From Deroplatys truncata (taxonomy: Eukaryota; Arthropoda; Insecta; Mantodea; Mantidae): DNA of 64,000 nucleotides. The position numbers and the translations under genes were made by a program. The notes below the pieces were generated by a model that worked only from the letters and a program-made list of their open reading frames with translations, was not told where the DNA came from and searched no databases. Shown here piece after piece: positions 13,401-25,697 of the stretch (position 1 is its first letter; every line of letters begins with the position of its first letter). The stretch covers positions 4,836,001 to 4,900,000 of the forward strand of contig CM060985.1 in the NCBI GenBank assembly GCA_030765065.1. The letters are read 5' to 3'.

Positions 13401-16400
13401 GACACCTTGTTACTGTCCCTGCTTCCAAGTTACAATAGAGAGTATGTTGTGTTACAATACAACAGTAACAAGTATATATATATGATTTGAGACCTTGGTA
13501 CTGTCCCTGATTCCAAGTTAAAAAGAGAGTATGTTGTGTTACAATACAACAGTAACAAGTATATATATATAAATATATTCTTTAAGAGACCTTGGTACCG
13601 TCCCTGCTTCCAAGTTTCAATAGAGAGTATGTTGTAATTAAATACTACAGTAACAAGTACATATATAGTTATGATTTGAGACCTAGGTACTGTCCCTGCT
13701 TCCAAGTTACAATAGAGAGTATGTTGTGTTACAATACAACAGTAACAAGTATATATATATATATGATTTGAGACCTTGGTACTGTCCCTGCTTCCAAGTT
13801 ACAATAGAGAGTATGCTGTGTTACAATACAACAGTAACAATTGTATATATATATGATTTGAGACCTTCGTACTGTCCCTGTTTCCAAGTTACAATACAGC
13901 ACGTTGTGTTACAATACACCAGTAACAAGAATGCATATGATGTGAGACATTATTACTGTCCATGCATCCAAGTTACAATAAAGCACGATGTGTTACACTA
14001 CAACTGTTACAAGTATGTAAATGATGTGAGACTTTGGTACTGTCCTGCTTTCAAGTTACAATAGAGAGTACGCAGTGTTACATTACAACAGTAACAAATA
14101 TGTAAATGATGGGAGGCCTTGGTACTGTCCTGCATTCAAATTACAATAGAGAGTACGCAGTGTTGCATTACAACAGTAACAAATATGTAAATTATGGGAG
14201 ACCTTGGTACCGTCCTGCTTCCAGGTTACAATAGAGCACGTAGTGTTACATTACAACAGTAACAAACATGTAAATGATGTGGGACCTTGATACTGTCCCT
14301 GCTTCCAAGTTACAATAGAGCACGTAGTGTTACATTACTACAGTAACAAATATGTAAATGATGTGAGACCTTCGTACTGTCCCTACTTCCAAGTTACAAT
14401 AGCGAGTATGTTGTGTTACATTACAACAATAAAAGTATATATATGATCTGAGACTTTGGTACTGTCCCTGCTTCCAAGTTACAATAGAGAGTATGTTCTG
14501 TTACAATATAACAGTAAAAAGTATGTATATGATGTGAGACTTTGGAACTGTCCCTGCTTCCAAGTTACAATAGAGAGTATGTTGTGTTACAATACAACAG
14601 TAACGAGTATGTATATGATGTGAGACTTTGGAACTGTCCCTGCTTCCAAGTTACAATAGAGAGTATGTTGTGTTACAATACAACAGTAACAAGTATATAT
14701 ATGATGTGAGACATTGGAACTGTCCCCTCTTCCAAGTTACAATAGAGAGTATGTTCTGTTACAATACAACAGTAACAAGTATATATATATCTATATATAT
14801 ATATATATGATGTGAGACTTTGGAGCTGTCCCTGCTTCCACGTTACAATAGAGAGTATGTTCTCTTACAATACAAAGGTACAAGTATATATATATATATA
14901 TATATATATGATGTGAGACTTTGGAACTGTCCCTGCATCCAAGTTACAATAGAGAGTATGTTCTGTTACAATACAACAGTAACAAGTATATATATGATGT
15001 GAGACTTTGGAACTGTCCCTCTTTCCAAGTTACAATAGAGAGTATGTTGTGTTACAATACAACAGTAACAAGTATATATATATATATATGATGTGAGACT
15101 TTGGAACTGTCCCTGCTTCCAACTTACAAAAGAGAGTATGTTGTGTTACAATATAACAGTAACAAGTATATATATAATGTGAGATTTTGGAACGGTACCT
15201 GCTTCCAAGTTACAATAGAGAGTATGTTCTGTTACACTACAACAGTTACAAGAGTGTATATGATGTGATACCTTGGTACTGTCCCTGCTTCCAAGTTACA
15301 ATAGAGAGTATGTTGTGTCACAATACAACAGTTTCAAGAATGAATATGATGTGAGACCTTGGTACTGTCCCTGCTTCAAAGGTACAATAGAGGGTATGTT
15401 GTGTCACAATACAACAGTTACAAGAATGTATATGTTGTGAGACCTTGGTACTGTCTCTGCTTCCAAGTTACAATAGAGAGCATGTTGTATTATAATACAA
15501 CATTTACAAGAATGTATATGATGTGAGACCTTGGTACTGTACCTGCTTCCAAGTTGCAATAGAGAGCACGTTGTGTTACACTACAACAGTTACAAGAATG
15601 TATAGGATGTGAGACCTTGAGAACTGTCCCTGCTTCCAAGTTACAATAGAGAGCTCGTTGTGTTACACTACAACAGTTACAAGAATGTATATGATGTGAG
15701 ACCTTGAGAACTGTTCTTTCTTCCAAGCTACAATAGAGAGCTCGTTGAGTTACAGTACAACAGTTACAAGAATGTATATGATGTGAGACCGTGAGAACTG
15801 TCCCTGCTTCCAAGTTACAATAGAGAGCTCGTTGTGTTACAATACAACAGTTACAAGAATGTATGTGATGTGAGACCTTGGAACTGTCCCTGCTTCCAAG
15901 TTACAATAGAGAGTATGTTGTGTTACAATACAACAATTACAAGAATGTTAATGCTGTGAGACCTTGGTTTTGATACTGCTTCCAAGTTACAATAGAGAGC
16001 ACGTTGTGTTACACTACAACAGTTACAAGAATGTATATGATATGAGACCTTGGTACTATCCCTGCTTCCAAGTTACAATAGAGAACTCGTTGTGTTACAA
16101 TACAACAGTTACATGAATGTATATGATGTGAGACCTTGGTACTATCCCTGCTTCCAAGTTACAATAGAGAGCTCGTTGTGTTACAATACAACAGTTACAA
16201 GAATGTATATGATGTGAGACCTTGGTTCTGTCCCTGTTTCCAAGTTACAATAGAGTATGTTGTGTTACAATACAACAGTTATCAGTATGTGAATGATGTC
16301 AGAGCTTGGTACTGTCCCCTCTTCTAGTTCCAACAGAGAGTATGTTGCGTTACAATACAACAGTTATCAGTATGTGAATGATGTCAGACCTTGGTAGTGT

Positions 16401-19400
16401 CCCTTCTTCTAATTCCAGCAGAGAGTATACTGCGTTACAATTCAACAGTTATCAGTATGTGAATGATGTCAGACCTTGGTACTGTCACTTCTTCTAGCTC
16501 CAAATAGAGTATCTTGCGTTACAATACAACAGTTATCAGTATGTGAATGATGTCAGACCTTGGTACTGTCCCTTCTTCTAGTTCCAACAGAGAGTATGTT
16601 GTGTTACAATACAACAGTTACCAGTATGTGTATATCAGACCTTGGTACTGTCCCTGCTTCTAGTTACAACAGAGAGTATGTTGTGTTACAATACAACAGT
16701 TACCAGTATGTGTATATCAGACCTTTGGGACTGTCCCTTCTTCTAGTTACAACAGAGCGTAAGCTTCGTTACAATGTAAAAGTTACCAATATGTGTATAT
16801 CGGACCTTGGTACTGTCCCTGCTTCTTGTTACAACAGAGAGTATGTTGTGTTAGAATACAACAGTTACCAGTATGTGTATATCAGACCTTGGTACTATCC
16901 CTTCTTCTAGTTACAACACAGAGTAAGTTTCGTTACAATACAAAAGTTACCAGTATGTGTATATCAGACCTCGGTACTGTCCCTTTTTCTAGTTACAACA
17001 GAGGGTAAGTTTCTTTACAAAACAACAGTTACCAGTATGTGTATATCAGACTTCGGTGCTGTCCCTTCTTCTAGTTACAACAGAGCGTAAGTTGTGTTAC
17101 AATACAACAGTCACCAGCATGTGAATGATCTCAGAACCTGGTACTGTCGCTGCTTCTAGTTACAACAGAGAGTATGTTTTGTTACAATACAACAGTTACT
17201 AGTATGTGAATGTTCTCAGACCCTGGTACTGTCGCTGCTTCTGGTTACATCAGAGGGTATGTTTTGTTACAATACAACAATTAACAGTATGTGTATGATG
17301 TCAGACCTTGGTACTGTCGCTGCTTCTAGTTACAACAGAGATTATGTTACGTTACAATACAACAGTTACCAGTATGTGAATGACCTCAGACCCTGGTACT
17401 GTTCCTGCTTCTAGTTATAACAGAGATTATGTTGCGTTACAATACAACAGTTATCAGTATGTGAATGATGTCAGACGTTGGTACTGTCTCTTCTTGTACT
17501 TACAACAGAAATATGTTGCGTTACAATACAACAGTTATCAGTATGTGTATATCAGACCTTGGTACTGTCCCTGATTTTAGTTACAACAGTGAGTATGTTG
17601 TGCTACAATACAACAGTTACCAGAATGTGAACGATGTCAGACCTTGGTACTGTCCCTTCTTCTAGTTACAACAGAGCGTATGTTGTGTTACAATACAACA
17701 CTTAGCAGTATGTGAATGATCTCAGACCCTGGTATTGTCCCTGCTTCTAGTTACAACAGAGATTATGTTGCGTTACAATACAACAGTTATCAGTATGTGA
17801 ATGATGTCAGACCTTGATGCTTTCCCTTCTTCTAGTTACAACAGAGAGTATGTTGCGTTACAATACAACAGTTATCAGTATGTGAATGATGTCAGACCTT
17901 AGTACTGTCCCTTCTTCTAGTTCCAACAGAGAGTATGTTGCGTTACAATACAACAGTTATCAGTATGTGAATGATGTTAGGCCTTGGTACTGTCGTTGCT
18001 TCTACTTACAACAGAGATTATGTTGTGTTACAATACAACAGTTACTAATATGTGTATAATGTAGACCTTGGTACTGCCTCTACTTCTAGTTCCAACAGAG
18101 AGTATGTTGCGTTACAATACAACAGTAATCAGTATGTGAATGATGTCAGACCTTCGTACTGTCCCTTCTTCTAGTTCCAATAGAGACTATGTTGTGTTAC
18201 AATACAACAGTTATCAGTATGTGAATGATGTCAGACTTTGGTACTGTCCCCTCTTCTAGTTCCAACAGAGAGTATGTTGCGTTACAATACAACAGTTATC
18301 AGTATGTGAATGATGTAAGACCTTGGTACTGTCACTTCTTCTAGTTCCAACAGAGAGTATGTTGCGTTACAATACAACAGTTATCAGTATGTGAATGATG
18401 TCAGATCTTGGTACTGTCACTTCTTCTAGTTGCAACAGAGAGTATGTTGCGTTACAATACAACAGTTATCAGTATGTGAATGATGTCAGACCTTGGTACT
18501 GTCCCTTCTTCTAGTTCCAACAGAGTATGTTGTGTTACAATACAACAGTTATCAGTATGTGAATGATGTCAGACCTTGGTACTGTCCCCTCTTCTAGTTC
18601 CAACAGAGAGTATGTTGCGTTACAATACAACAGTTATCAGTATGTGAATGATGTCAGACCTTGGTAGTGTCCCTTCTTCTAATTCCAACAGAGAGTATGT
18701 TGCGTTACAATACAACAGTTATCAGTATGTGAATGATGTCAGACCTTGGTACTGTCACTTCTTCTAGTTCCAACAGAGAGTATGTTGTGTTACAATACAA
18801 CAGTTATCAGTATGTGAATGATGTCACACCTAGGTACTGTCCCTTCTTCTAGTTCCAACAGAGAGTATGTTGCGTTACAATACAACAGTTATCAGTATGT
18901 GAATGATGTCAGACCTTGGTACTGTCCCTTCTTCTAGTTCCAACAGAGCGTATGTTGCGTTACAATACAACAGTTACTAGTATGAGAATGATGTCAGACC
19001 TTGGTACTTACCCTTCTTCTAGTTCCAACAGAGAGTATGTTGTGTTACAATACAACACTTATCAGTATGTGTATATCAGACCTTACTACTGTCCCTGCCT
19101 CTAGTTACAGCAGAGAGTATGTTGTGTTACAATACAACGGTAACCAGTATGTGTATGATGTGAGATCTTGGTACTGACCCTGCTACTAGTTACAACAGTG
19201 AATATGTTGCGTTACAATACAACAGTTACCATTATGTGTAATAAGTCAGACCTTGGTGCTGTCCCTGCTTCCAGTTACAAGAGAGTATGTTGCGTTACAA
19301 TACAACACTTACCAGTATGTGTATATCAGACCTTGGTACTGTCCCTGCTTCCAGTTACCACAGCGAGTACGTTGTGTTACAATAGAACAGCAACAAGTAT

Positions 19401-19497
19401 GTGTATATCAGACCTTGGTACTGTCCCTGCTCCTAGTTACAACAGAGAGTATGTTGCGAAAAATGCAATAGTTACCAGTATGTGTGTAATGTCAGAC
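10404..19497. repeat. Satellite 1 super-unit 2 (~9.1 kb)
   Basis: Second copy of the ordered series. Matching points between units 1 and 2 lie at offsets of 10399 (start), 8501 (7635 versus 16136), 8751 (8714 versus 17465) and 9094 (10074 versus 19168). The two are therefore the same arrangement with blocks of monomers gained or lost. Rare variants are shared, for example a monomer with ttgcgaaaaatgcaa at about 10360 and 19455, and one with tttagttacaacagtgag at about 8825 and 17577, which points to segmental duplication rather than independent evolution. It has a longer (TA)n block (about 12400-15200) than unit 1. Confidence 0.8.
14780..14909. repeat. Two neighbouring (TA)n tracts in satellite 1
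   Basis: Two successive monomers carry expanded TA runs, 14780-14808 (interrupted once by a C) and 14885-14909. Both lie between the cagtaacaagta-like segment and gatgtgagac. Adjacent monomers carry shorter runs, so length varies from monomer to monomer. Confidence 0.9.
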
Positions 19498-21299
19498 CAT
19501 GGTACCGTCCCTGCTTCTAGTTACAACAGAGAGTATGTTGCGTTACGATACAACAGTTACCAGTATGTGAATGAAGTCAGACCTCGGTACCGTCCCTGCT
19601 TCTAGTTACAACAAAGAGTATGCTTCGTTACAATACAACAGTTGCTACTATGTATATGATGTCAGTCCTTGGTACCGTCCCTGCTTCCAGTTACAACAGA
19701 GAGTATGCTTCGTTACAATACAACAGTTACCAGTATGCGGATGATGTCAGACCTTGGTACCGTCCCTGCTTCTAGTTACAACAGAGAGTATGCTTCGTTA
19801 CAATACAACAGTTAGCAGTATGTGGGTGATGTCAGACCTTGGTACCGTCCCTGCTTCTAGTTACAATATCTAGCACGCAGTGTGACATTACAACAGTTAC
19901 AAGTATGTAAATGATGTGAGACATTGGTACTGTCCCTGCATCCAAGTTACAATAGATAGCACTCAGTGTGGCATTACAACAGTTACAAGTATGTAAATGA
20001 TGTCAGACATTGGTACAGTCCCTACTTCCAAGTTACAATAGAGAGCAAGCAGTGTGACAGTACAATAGTTACAAATATGTAAATGATGTGAGACATAGGT
20101 TCTATCCCTGCATCTAAGTTACAATAGAGAGCACGCAGTGTTACATTACAACAGTTGCAAATATGTAAATGATGTGAGACATTGGTACTGTCCCTGGATC
20201 CAAGTTACAATAGAGAGCACGCATTGTTACATTACAACAGTTGCAAGTATGTAAATGATGTGAGACCTTGGTACTGTCGCTAATTCCAAGTTACAATAGA
20301 GAGCACGAATTGTTACATTACAACAGTTGCAAGTATGTAAATGATGTGAGACCTTGGTACTGTCGCTAATTCCAAGTTACAATAGAGAGCACGCATTGTT
20401 ACATTACAACAGTTACAAGTATGTAAATGATGTGAGACCTTGGTACTGTCGCTAATTCCAAGTTACAATAGAGAGCACGCAGTGTGGAATTACAACAGTT
20501 ACAAGTATGTAAATGATGTGAGACCTTGGTACTGTCCCTGCTTTCAAGTTACAATAGAGAGTACGCAGTGTGACATTACAAAAGTTACAAGTATTAAATG
20601 ATGTAAGACCTTGCTACTGTCCCTGCTTCCAAGTTACAATAGAGAGCACGCAGTGTGACATTACAACAGTTACATGTATGTAAATGATGTGAGACATTGG
20701 TACTGTCCCTGCATCCAAGTTACAATAGATAGCACTCAGTGTGGCATTACAACAGTTACAAGTATGTAAATGAGGTGAGACATTGGTACTGTCCCTACTT
20801 CCAAGTTACAATAGAGAGCACGCAGTGTGACATTACAACAGTTACAAGTATGTAAATGATGTGAGACCTTGGTACTGTCCCTGCTTCCAAGTTACAATAG
20901 ATAGCACGCAGTGTGACATTACAACAGTTACAAGTATGTAAATGATGTGAGACCTTGGTACTATCCTTGCATCCAAGTTACAATAGATACACGCAGTGTG
21001 ACATTACAACAGTTACAAGTATGTAAATTATATGAGACATTGGTACTGTCCGTACATCCAAGTTGCAATAGAGAGCTCGCAGTGTGACATTACAACAGTT
21101 ACAAGTATGTAAATGATGTGAGACCTTGGTACTATCCTTGCATCCAAGTTACAATAGATACACGCAGTGTGACATTACAACAGTTACAAGTATGTAAATT
21201 ATATGAGACATTGGTACTGTCCGTACATCCAAGTTGCAATAGAGAGCTCGCAGTGTGACATTACAACAGTTACAAGTATGTAAATGATGTGAGACCTTG

Positions 21300-22440
21300 G
21301 TACTGTCCCTGCTTCCAAGTTACAATAGAGAGTATGTTGTGTTACAATACAACAGTAACAAGTATATATATATGATGTGAGACCTTCGTACTGTCCCTGC
21401 TTCCAAGTTACAATAGAGAGTATGTTGTGTTACAATACAACAGTAACAAGTATATATATGATGTGAGACCTTGGTACTGTCCCTGCTTCCAAGTTACAAT
21501 AGAGAGTATGTTGTGTTACAATACAACAGTAACAAGTATGTATATGATGTGAGACTTTGGAACTGTCCATGCATCCAAGTTACAATAGATACCACGCAGT
21601 GTGACATTACAACAGTTGGAAGTATGTAAATGATGTGAGACCTTGGTACTGTCCCTGCTTCCAAGTTACAATAGATACCACGCAGTGTGACATTACAACA
21701 GTTGCAAGTATGTAAATGATGTGAGACCTTGGTACTGTCCCTGCATCCAAGTTACAATAGATACCACGCAGTGTGACATTACAACAGTTGCAAGTATGTA
21801 AATGATGTGAGACCTTGGTACTGTCCCTGCTTCCAAGTTACAATAGATACTCGCAGTGTGACATTACAACAGTTACAAGTATGTAAATTATATGAAACAT
21901 TGGTACTGTCCGTACATCCAAGTTGCAATAGAGAGCTCGCAGTGTGACATTACAACAGTTACAGGTATGTAAATAATGTGAGACCTTGGTACTATCCCTG
22001 CTTCCAAGTTACAATAGATACCACGCAGTGTGAGAATACAACAGTTACAAGTATGTAAATGATGTGAGACCTTGGTACTGTCCCTGCTTCCAAGTTACAA
22101 TAGAGAGTATGTTGTGTTACAATACAACAGTAACAAGTATATATATATATATGATGTGAGACCTTCGTACTGTCCCTGCTTCCAAGTTACAATAGAGAGT
22201 ATGTTGTGTTACAATACAACAGTAACAAGTATATATATGATGTGAGACCTTGGTACTGTCCCTGCTTCCAAGTTACAATAGAGAGTATGTTGTGTTACAA
22301 TACAACAGTAACAAGTATGTATATGATGTGAGACTTTGGAACTGTCCATGCATCCAAGTTACAATAGATACCACGCAGTGTGACATTACAACAGTTGGAA
22401 GTATGTAAATGATGTGAGACCTTGGTACGGTCCCTGCTTC
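21300..22440. repeat. ~780-bp recent duplication within satellite 1
   Basis: A series of nine or so monomers is repeated at offset 779-780. For example, the tttggaactgtccatgc monomer with the rare acagttggaagtatg variant occurs near 21556-21620 and again near 22335-22400, each preceded by two (TA)n monomers that include the variant accttcgtactgtccc. The shared rare variants imply a recent duplication. Confidence 0.75.
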
Positions 22441-24705
22441 CAAGTTACAATAGATACCACGCAGTGTGACATTACAACAGTTGCAAGTATGTAAATGATG
22501 TGAGACCTTGGTACTGTCCCTGCTTCCAAGTTACAATAGATACCACGCAGTGTGACAATACAACAGTTACAAGTACGTAAATGATGTGAGACCTTGGTAC
22601 TGTCCCTGCTTCCAAGTTACAATAGATAGCACGCAGTGTGACAATACAAAAGTTACAAGTATGTAAATGATGTGAGAACTTGGTACTGTCCCTGCTTCCA
22701 AGTTACAATAGATAGCACGCAGTGTGACATTACAAAAGTTACAAGTATGTAAATGATGTGAGAACTTGGTACTGTCCCTGCTTCCAAGTTACAATAGATA
22801 GCACGCAGTGTGACATTACAAAAGTTACAAGTATGTAAATGATGTGAGACCTTGGTACTGTCCCTGCTTCCAAGTTACAATAGATAGCACGCAGTGTGAC
22901 ATTACAAAAGTTACAAGTATGTAAATGATGTGAGAACTTGGTACTGTCCCTGCTTCCAAGTTACAATAGAGACTATGTTGTGTTACAATACAGCAGTAAC
23001 AAGTATATATATATAAGATGTGAGACCTTGGTACTGTCCCTGCTTCCAAGTTACAATAGAGACTATGTTGTGTTACAATACAGCAGTAACAAGTATATAT
23101 ATATGATGTGACACCTTGGTACTGTCCCTGCTTCCCAGTTACAATAGAGAGTATGGTGTGTTACAATACAGCCGTAACAAGTATATATATATATGATGTG
23201 AGACCTTGGTACTGTCCCTGCTTCCAAGTTACAATAGAGACTATGTTGTGTTACAATACAGCAGTAACAAGTATATATATATGATGTGAGACCTTGGTAC
23301 TGTCCCTGCTTCCAAGTTATAATAGAGACTATGTTGTGTTACAATACAGCAGTAACAAGTATATATATATATATATGATGTGAGACATTTGTTCTGTCCC
23401 TGCTTCCAAGTTACAGTAGAGAGTATGATGTGTTACAATACAACAGTTAAAAGTATATATGTATATATGATGTGAGACCTTTGTAATGTCCCTGCTTCCA
23501 AGTTACAGTAGAGAGTATGATGCGTTACAATACAACAGTTACAAGTATATATATATGATTTGAGACCTTGGTACTGTCCCTGCGTCCAAGTTACAATAGA
23601 GAGTATGTTGTGTTACAATACAACAGTAACAAGTATATATATATATATATATGATTTGAGACCTTGGTACTGTCCCTGCTTCCAAGTTACAATAGAGTAT
23701 GTTGTGTTACAATACAACAGTAACAAGTATATATATATGATGTGAGACCTTGGTACTGTCCCTGCTTCCACGTTACAATAGAGAGTATGTTGTGTTAAAA
23801 TACAACAGTAACAAGTATTTATATATATGATGTGAGACTTTGGTATTGTCCCTGCTTCCAAGTTACAGTAGAGGGTATGTTGTGTTACAATACAACAGTA
23901 ACAAGTATATATATGATGTGAGACCTTGGTACTGTCCCTGCTTCCAAGTTACAGTAGAGAGTATGTTGTGTTATAATACAACAGTTACAAGTATATATAT
24001 ATGATGTGAGACCTTTGTACTGTCCCTGCTTCCAAGTTACAGTAGAGTATGATGTGTTACAATACAACAGTTACAAGTATATATATATGATGTGAGACCT
24101 TGGTACTGTCCGTGATTCCAAGTTACAGTAGAGAGTATGTGTTACAATACAGCAGTTACAAGTATATATATATGATGTGAGACCTTGGTACTGTCCCTGC
24201 TTTCAAGTTACAATGGAGAGTATGATGTGTTACAATACAACAGTTACAGGTATATATATATATATATGATGTGAGACCTTGGTACTGTCCCTGCTTCCAA
24301 GTTACAGTAGAGAGTATGATGTGTTACAATACAACAGTAACAAGTATATATATATATATGATGTGAGACCTTGGTACTGTCCCTGCTTCCAAGTTACAAT
24401 AGAGAGAATGATGTGTTACAATACTACAGTAACAAGTATATATATATATGATGTGAGACCTTGGTACTGTCCCTGCTTCCAAGTTACAATGGAGAGTATG
24501 ATGTGTTACAATACAACAGTTACAAGTATATATATATAATGTGAGACCTTGGTACTGTCCCTGCTTCCAAGTTACAGTAGAGAGTATGATGTGTTACAAT
24601 ACAACAGTAACAAGTATATATATATATATGATGTGAAACCTTGGTACTGTCCCTGCTTCCAAGTTACAATAGAGAGTATGATGTGTTACAATACAACAGT
24701 AACAA

Positions 24706-24706
<1 letters not shown>

Positions 24707-24751
<45 letters not shown>
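24707..24751. repeat. Longest (TA)n tract in satellite 1 (~45 bp)
   Basis: About 22 TA units at the fixed monomer position after cagtaacaag and before gatgtgagacc. Monomers on either side carry 4 to 10 units. This is the longest such run in the window. Confidence 0.95.
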
Positions 24752-24755
<4 letters not shown>

Positions 24756-25622
24756 TGAGACCTTGGTACTGTCCCTGCTTCCAAGTTACAATAGAGAGTA
24801 TGATGTGTTACAATACTACAGTAACAAGTATATATGTATATGATGTGAGACCTTGTTACTGTCCCTGCTTCCAAGTTACAATGGAGAGTATGATGTGTTA
24901 CAATACAACAGTTACAAGTATATATATGATGTGAGACCTTGGTACTGTCCCTGCTTCCAAGTTACAGTAGAGAGTATGATGTGTTACAATACAACAGTAA
25001 CAAGTATATATATATGATGTGAGACCTTGGTACTGTCCCTGCTTCCAAGTTACAATAGAGAGTATGTTGTGTTACAATACAACAGTAACAAGTATATATA
25101 TATATATGATGTGAGACCTTGGTACTGTCCCTGCTTCCAAGTTACAATAGAGAGTATGATGTGTTACAATACAACAGTAACAAGTATATATATATATATA
25201 TATATGATGTGAGATCTTGGTACTGTCCCTGCTTCCAAGTTACAATAGAGAGTATGATGTGTTACAATACAACAGTAACAAGTATATATATATGATGTGA
25301 GACCTTGGTACTGTCCCTGATTCCAAGTTACAGTAGAGAGTATGATGTGTTACAATACAACAGTAACAAGTATATATATATATATATATATATAGTAGTA
25401 GTAGTGGTGGTATTTATTAAGTATTTAGTATTACATTAATTGCATAACACAGTCGCATGGGTCATAAGACCGTACATGCTCTCTAGATAAATACCTGGTC
25501 TGTATACGTGACTTGCAGTATCAACCAGAAAACAACTATTTTTTTTTTTTTACAATCACCGCACTATATACATACATACATATAAAATTGAAAAAAAAAA
25601 AAAACACACTGAGTCACACACT

Positions 25623-25626
<4 letters not shown>

Positions 25627-25654
<28 letters not shown>
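25627..25654. repeat. (CA)n microsatellite in LINE 3' UTR
   Basis: CA dinucleotide run in the 3' UTR of LINE copy 1. A longer run occurs at the homologous place in copy 2 (30697-30742), so it belongs to the element and is not a chance insertion. Poly(T) and poly(A) runs lie nearby at about 25539-25551 and 25590-25604. Confidence 0.9.
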
Positions 25655-25656
<2 letters not shown>

Positions 25657-25697
25657 CGCGCACAAGTACTCAGGCACCACATATGTTTAAAGAAAAA

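Larger units (their letters stand above)
1..25394. repeat. Satellite 1 array, ~85-bp monomer (main block)
   Basis: Continuous head-to-tail array of a roughly 85-bp monomer (84-86 bp between equivalent positions), about 295 copies. Recurrent landmarks in each monomer are ttggtactgtccctgc, an aagttacaatagag or agttacaacagag segment, a ttacaatacaacagt segment, and gatgtgagacc or gatgtcagacc. Several subfamilies occur in blocks rather than mixed. All monomers face the same way. No coding function: open frames here are 60-145 codons, exist in several frames, and merely translate the repeat. The left end is cut by the window, and the right end is interrupted by a LINE at 25395, after which the array resumes for about 310 bp. 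Confidence 0.97.
19498..25394. repeat. Satellite 1 super-unit 3 (partial)
   Basis: Third iteration, again starting at a catggtaccgtcc monomer (19498). It runs through the ccgtccctgcttctag and agcacgcagtgtgac subfamilies and then a long (TA)n-bearing block (about 21320 to 25394). It lacks the agagctcgttg and ttctagttccaacag blocks, because the array is interrupted by the LINE and ends at about 29830 while still in (TA)n-type monomers. It contains recent internal duplications at about 20.92-21.29 kb and 21.30-22.44 kb. Confidence 0.75.

Noticed and set aside
1-25394. Dozens of 60-145 codon open frames in satellite 1, some with repeated peptides such as YCPCFQVTIES
   Set aside because: They are translations of the 85-bp repeat. 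They occur on both strands, shift frame every monomer, and many overlap each other. A period of 85 (1 mod 3) lets a frame stay open over a few monomers by chance.
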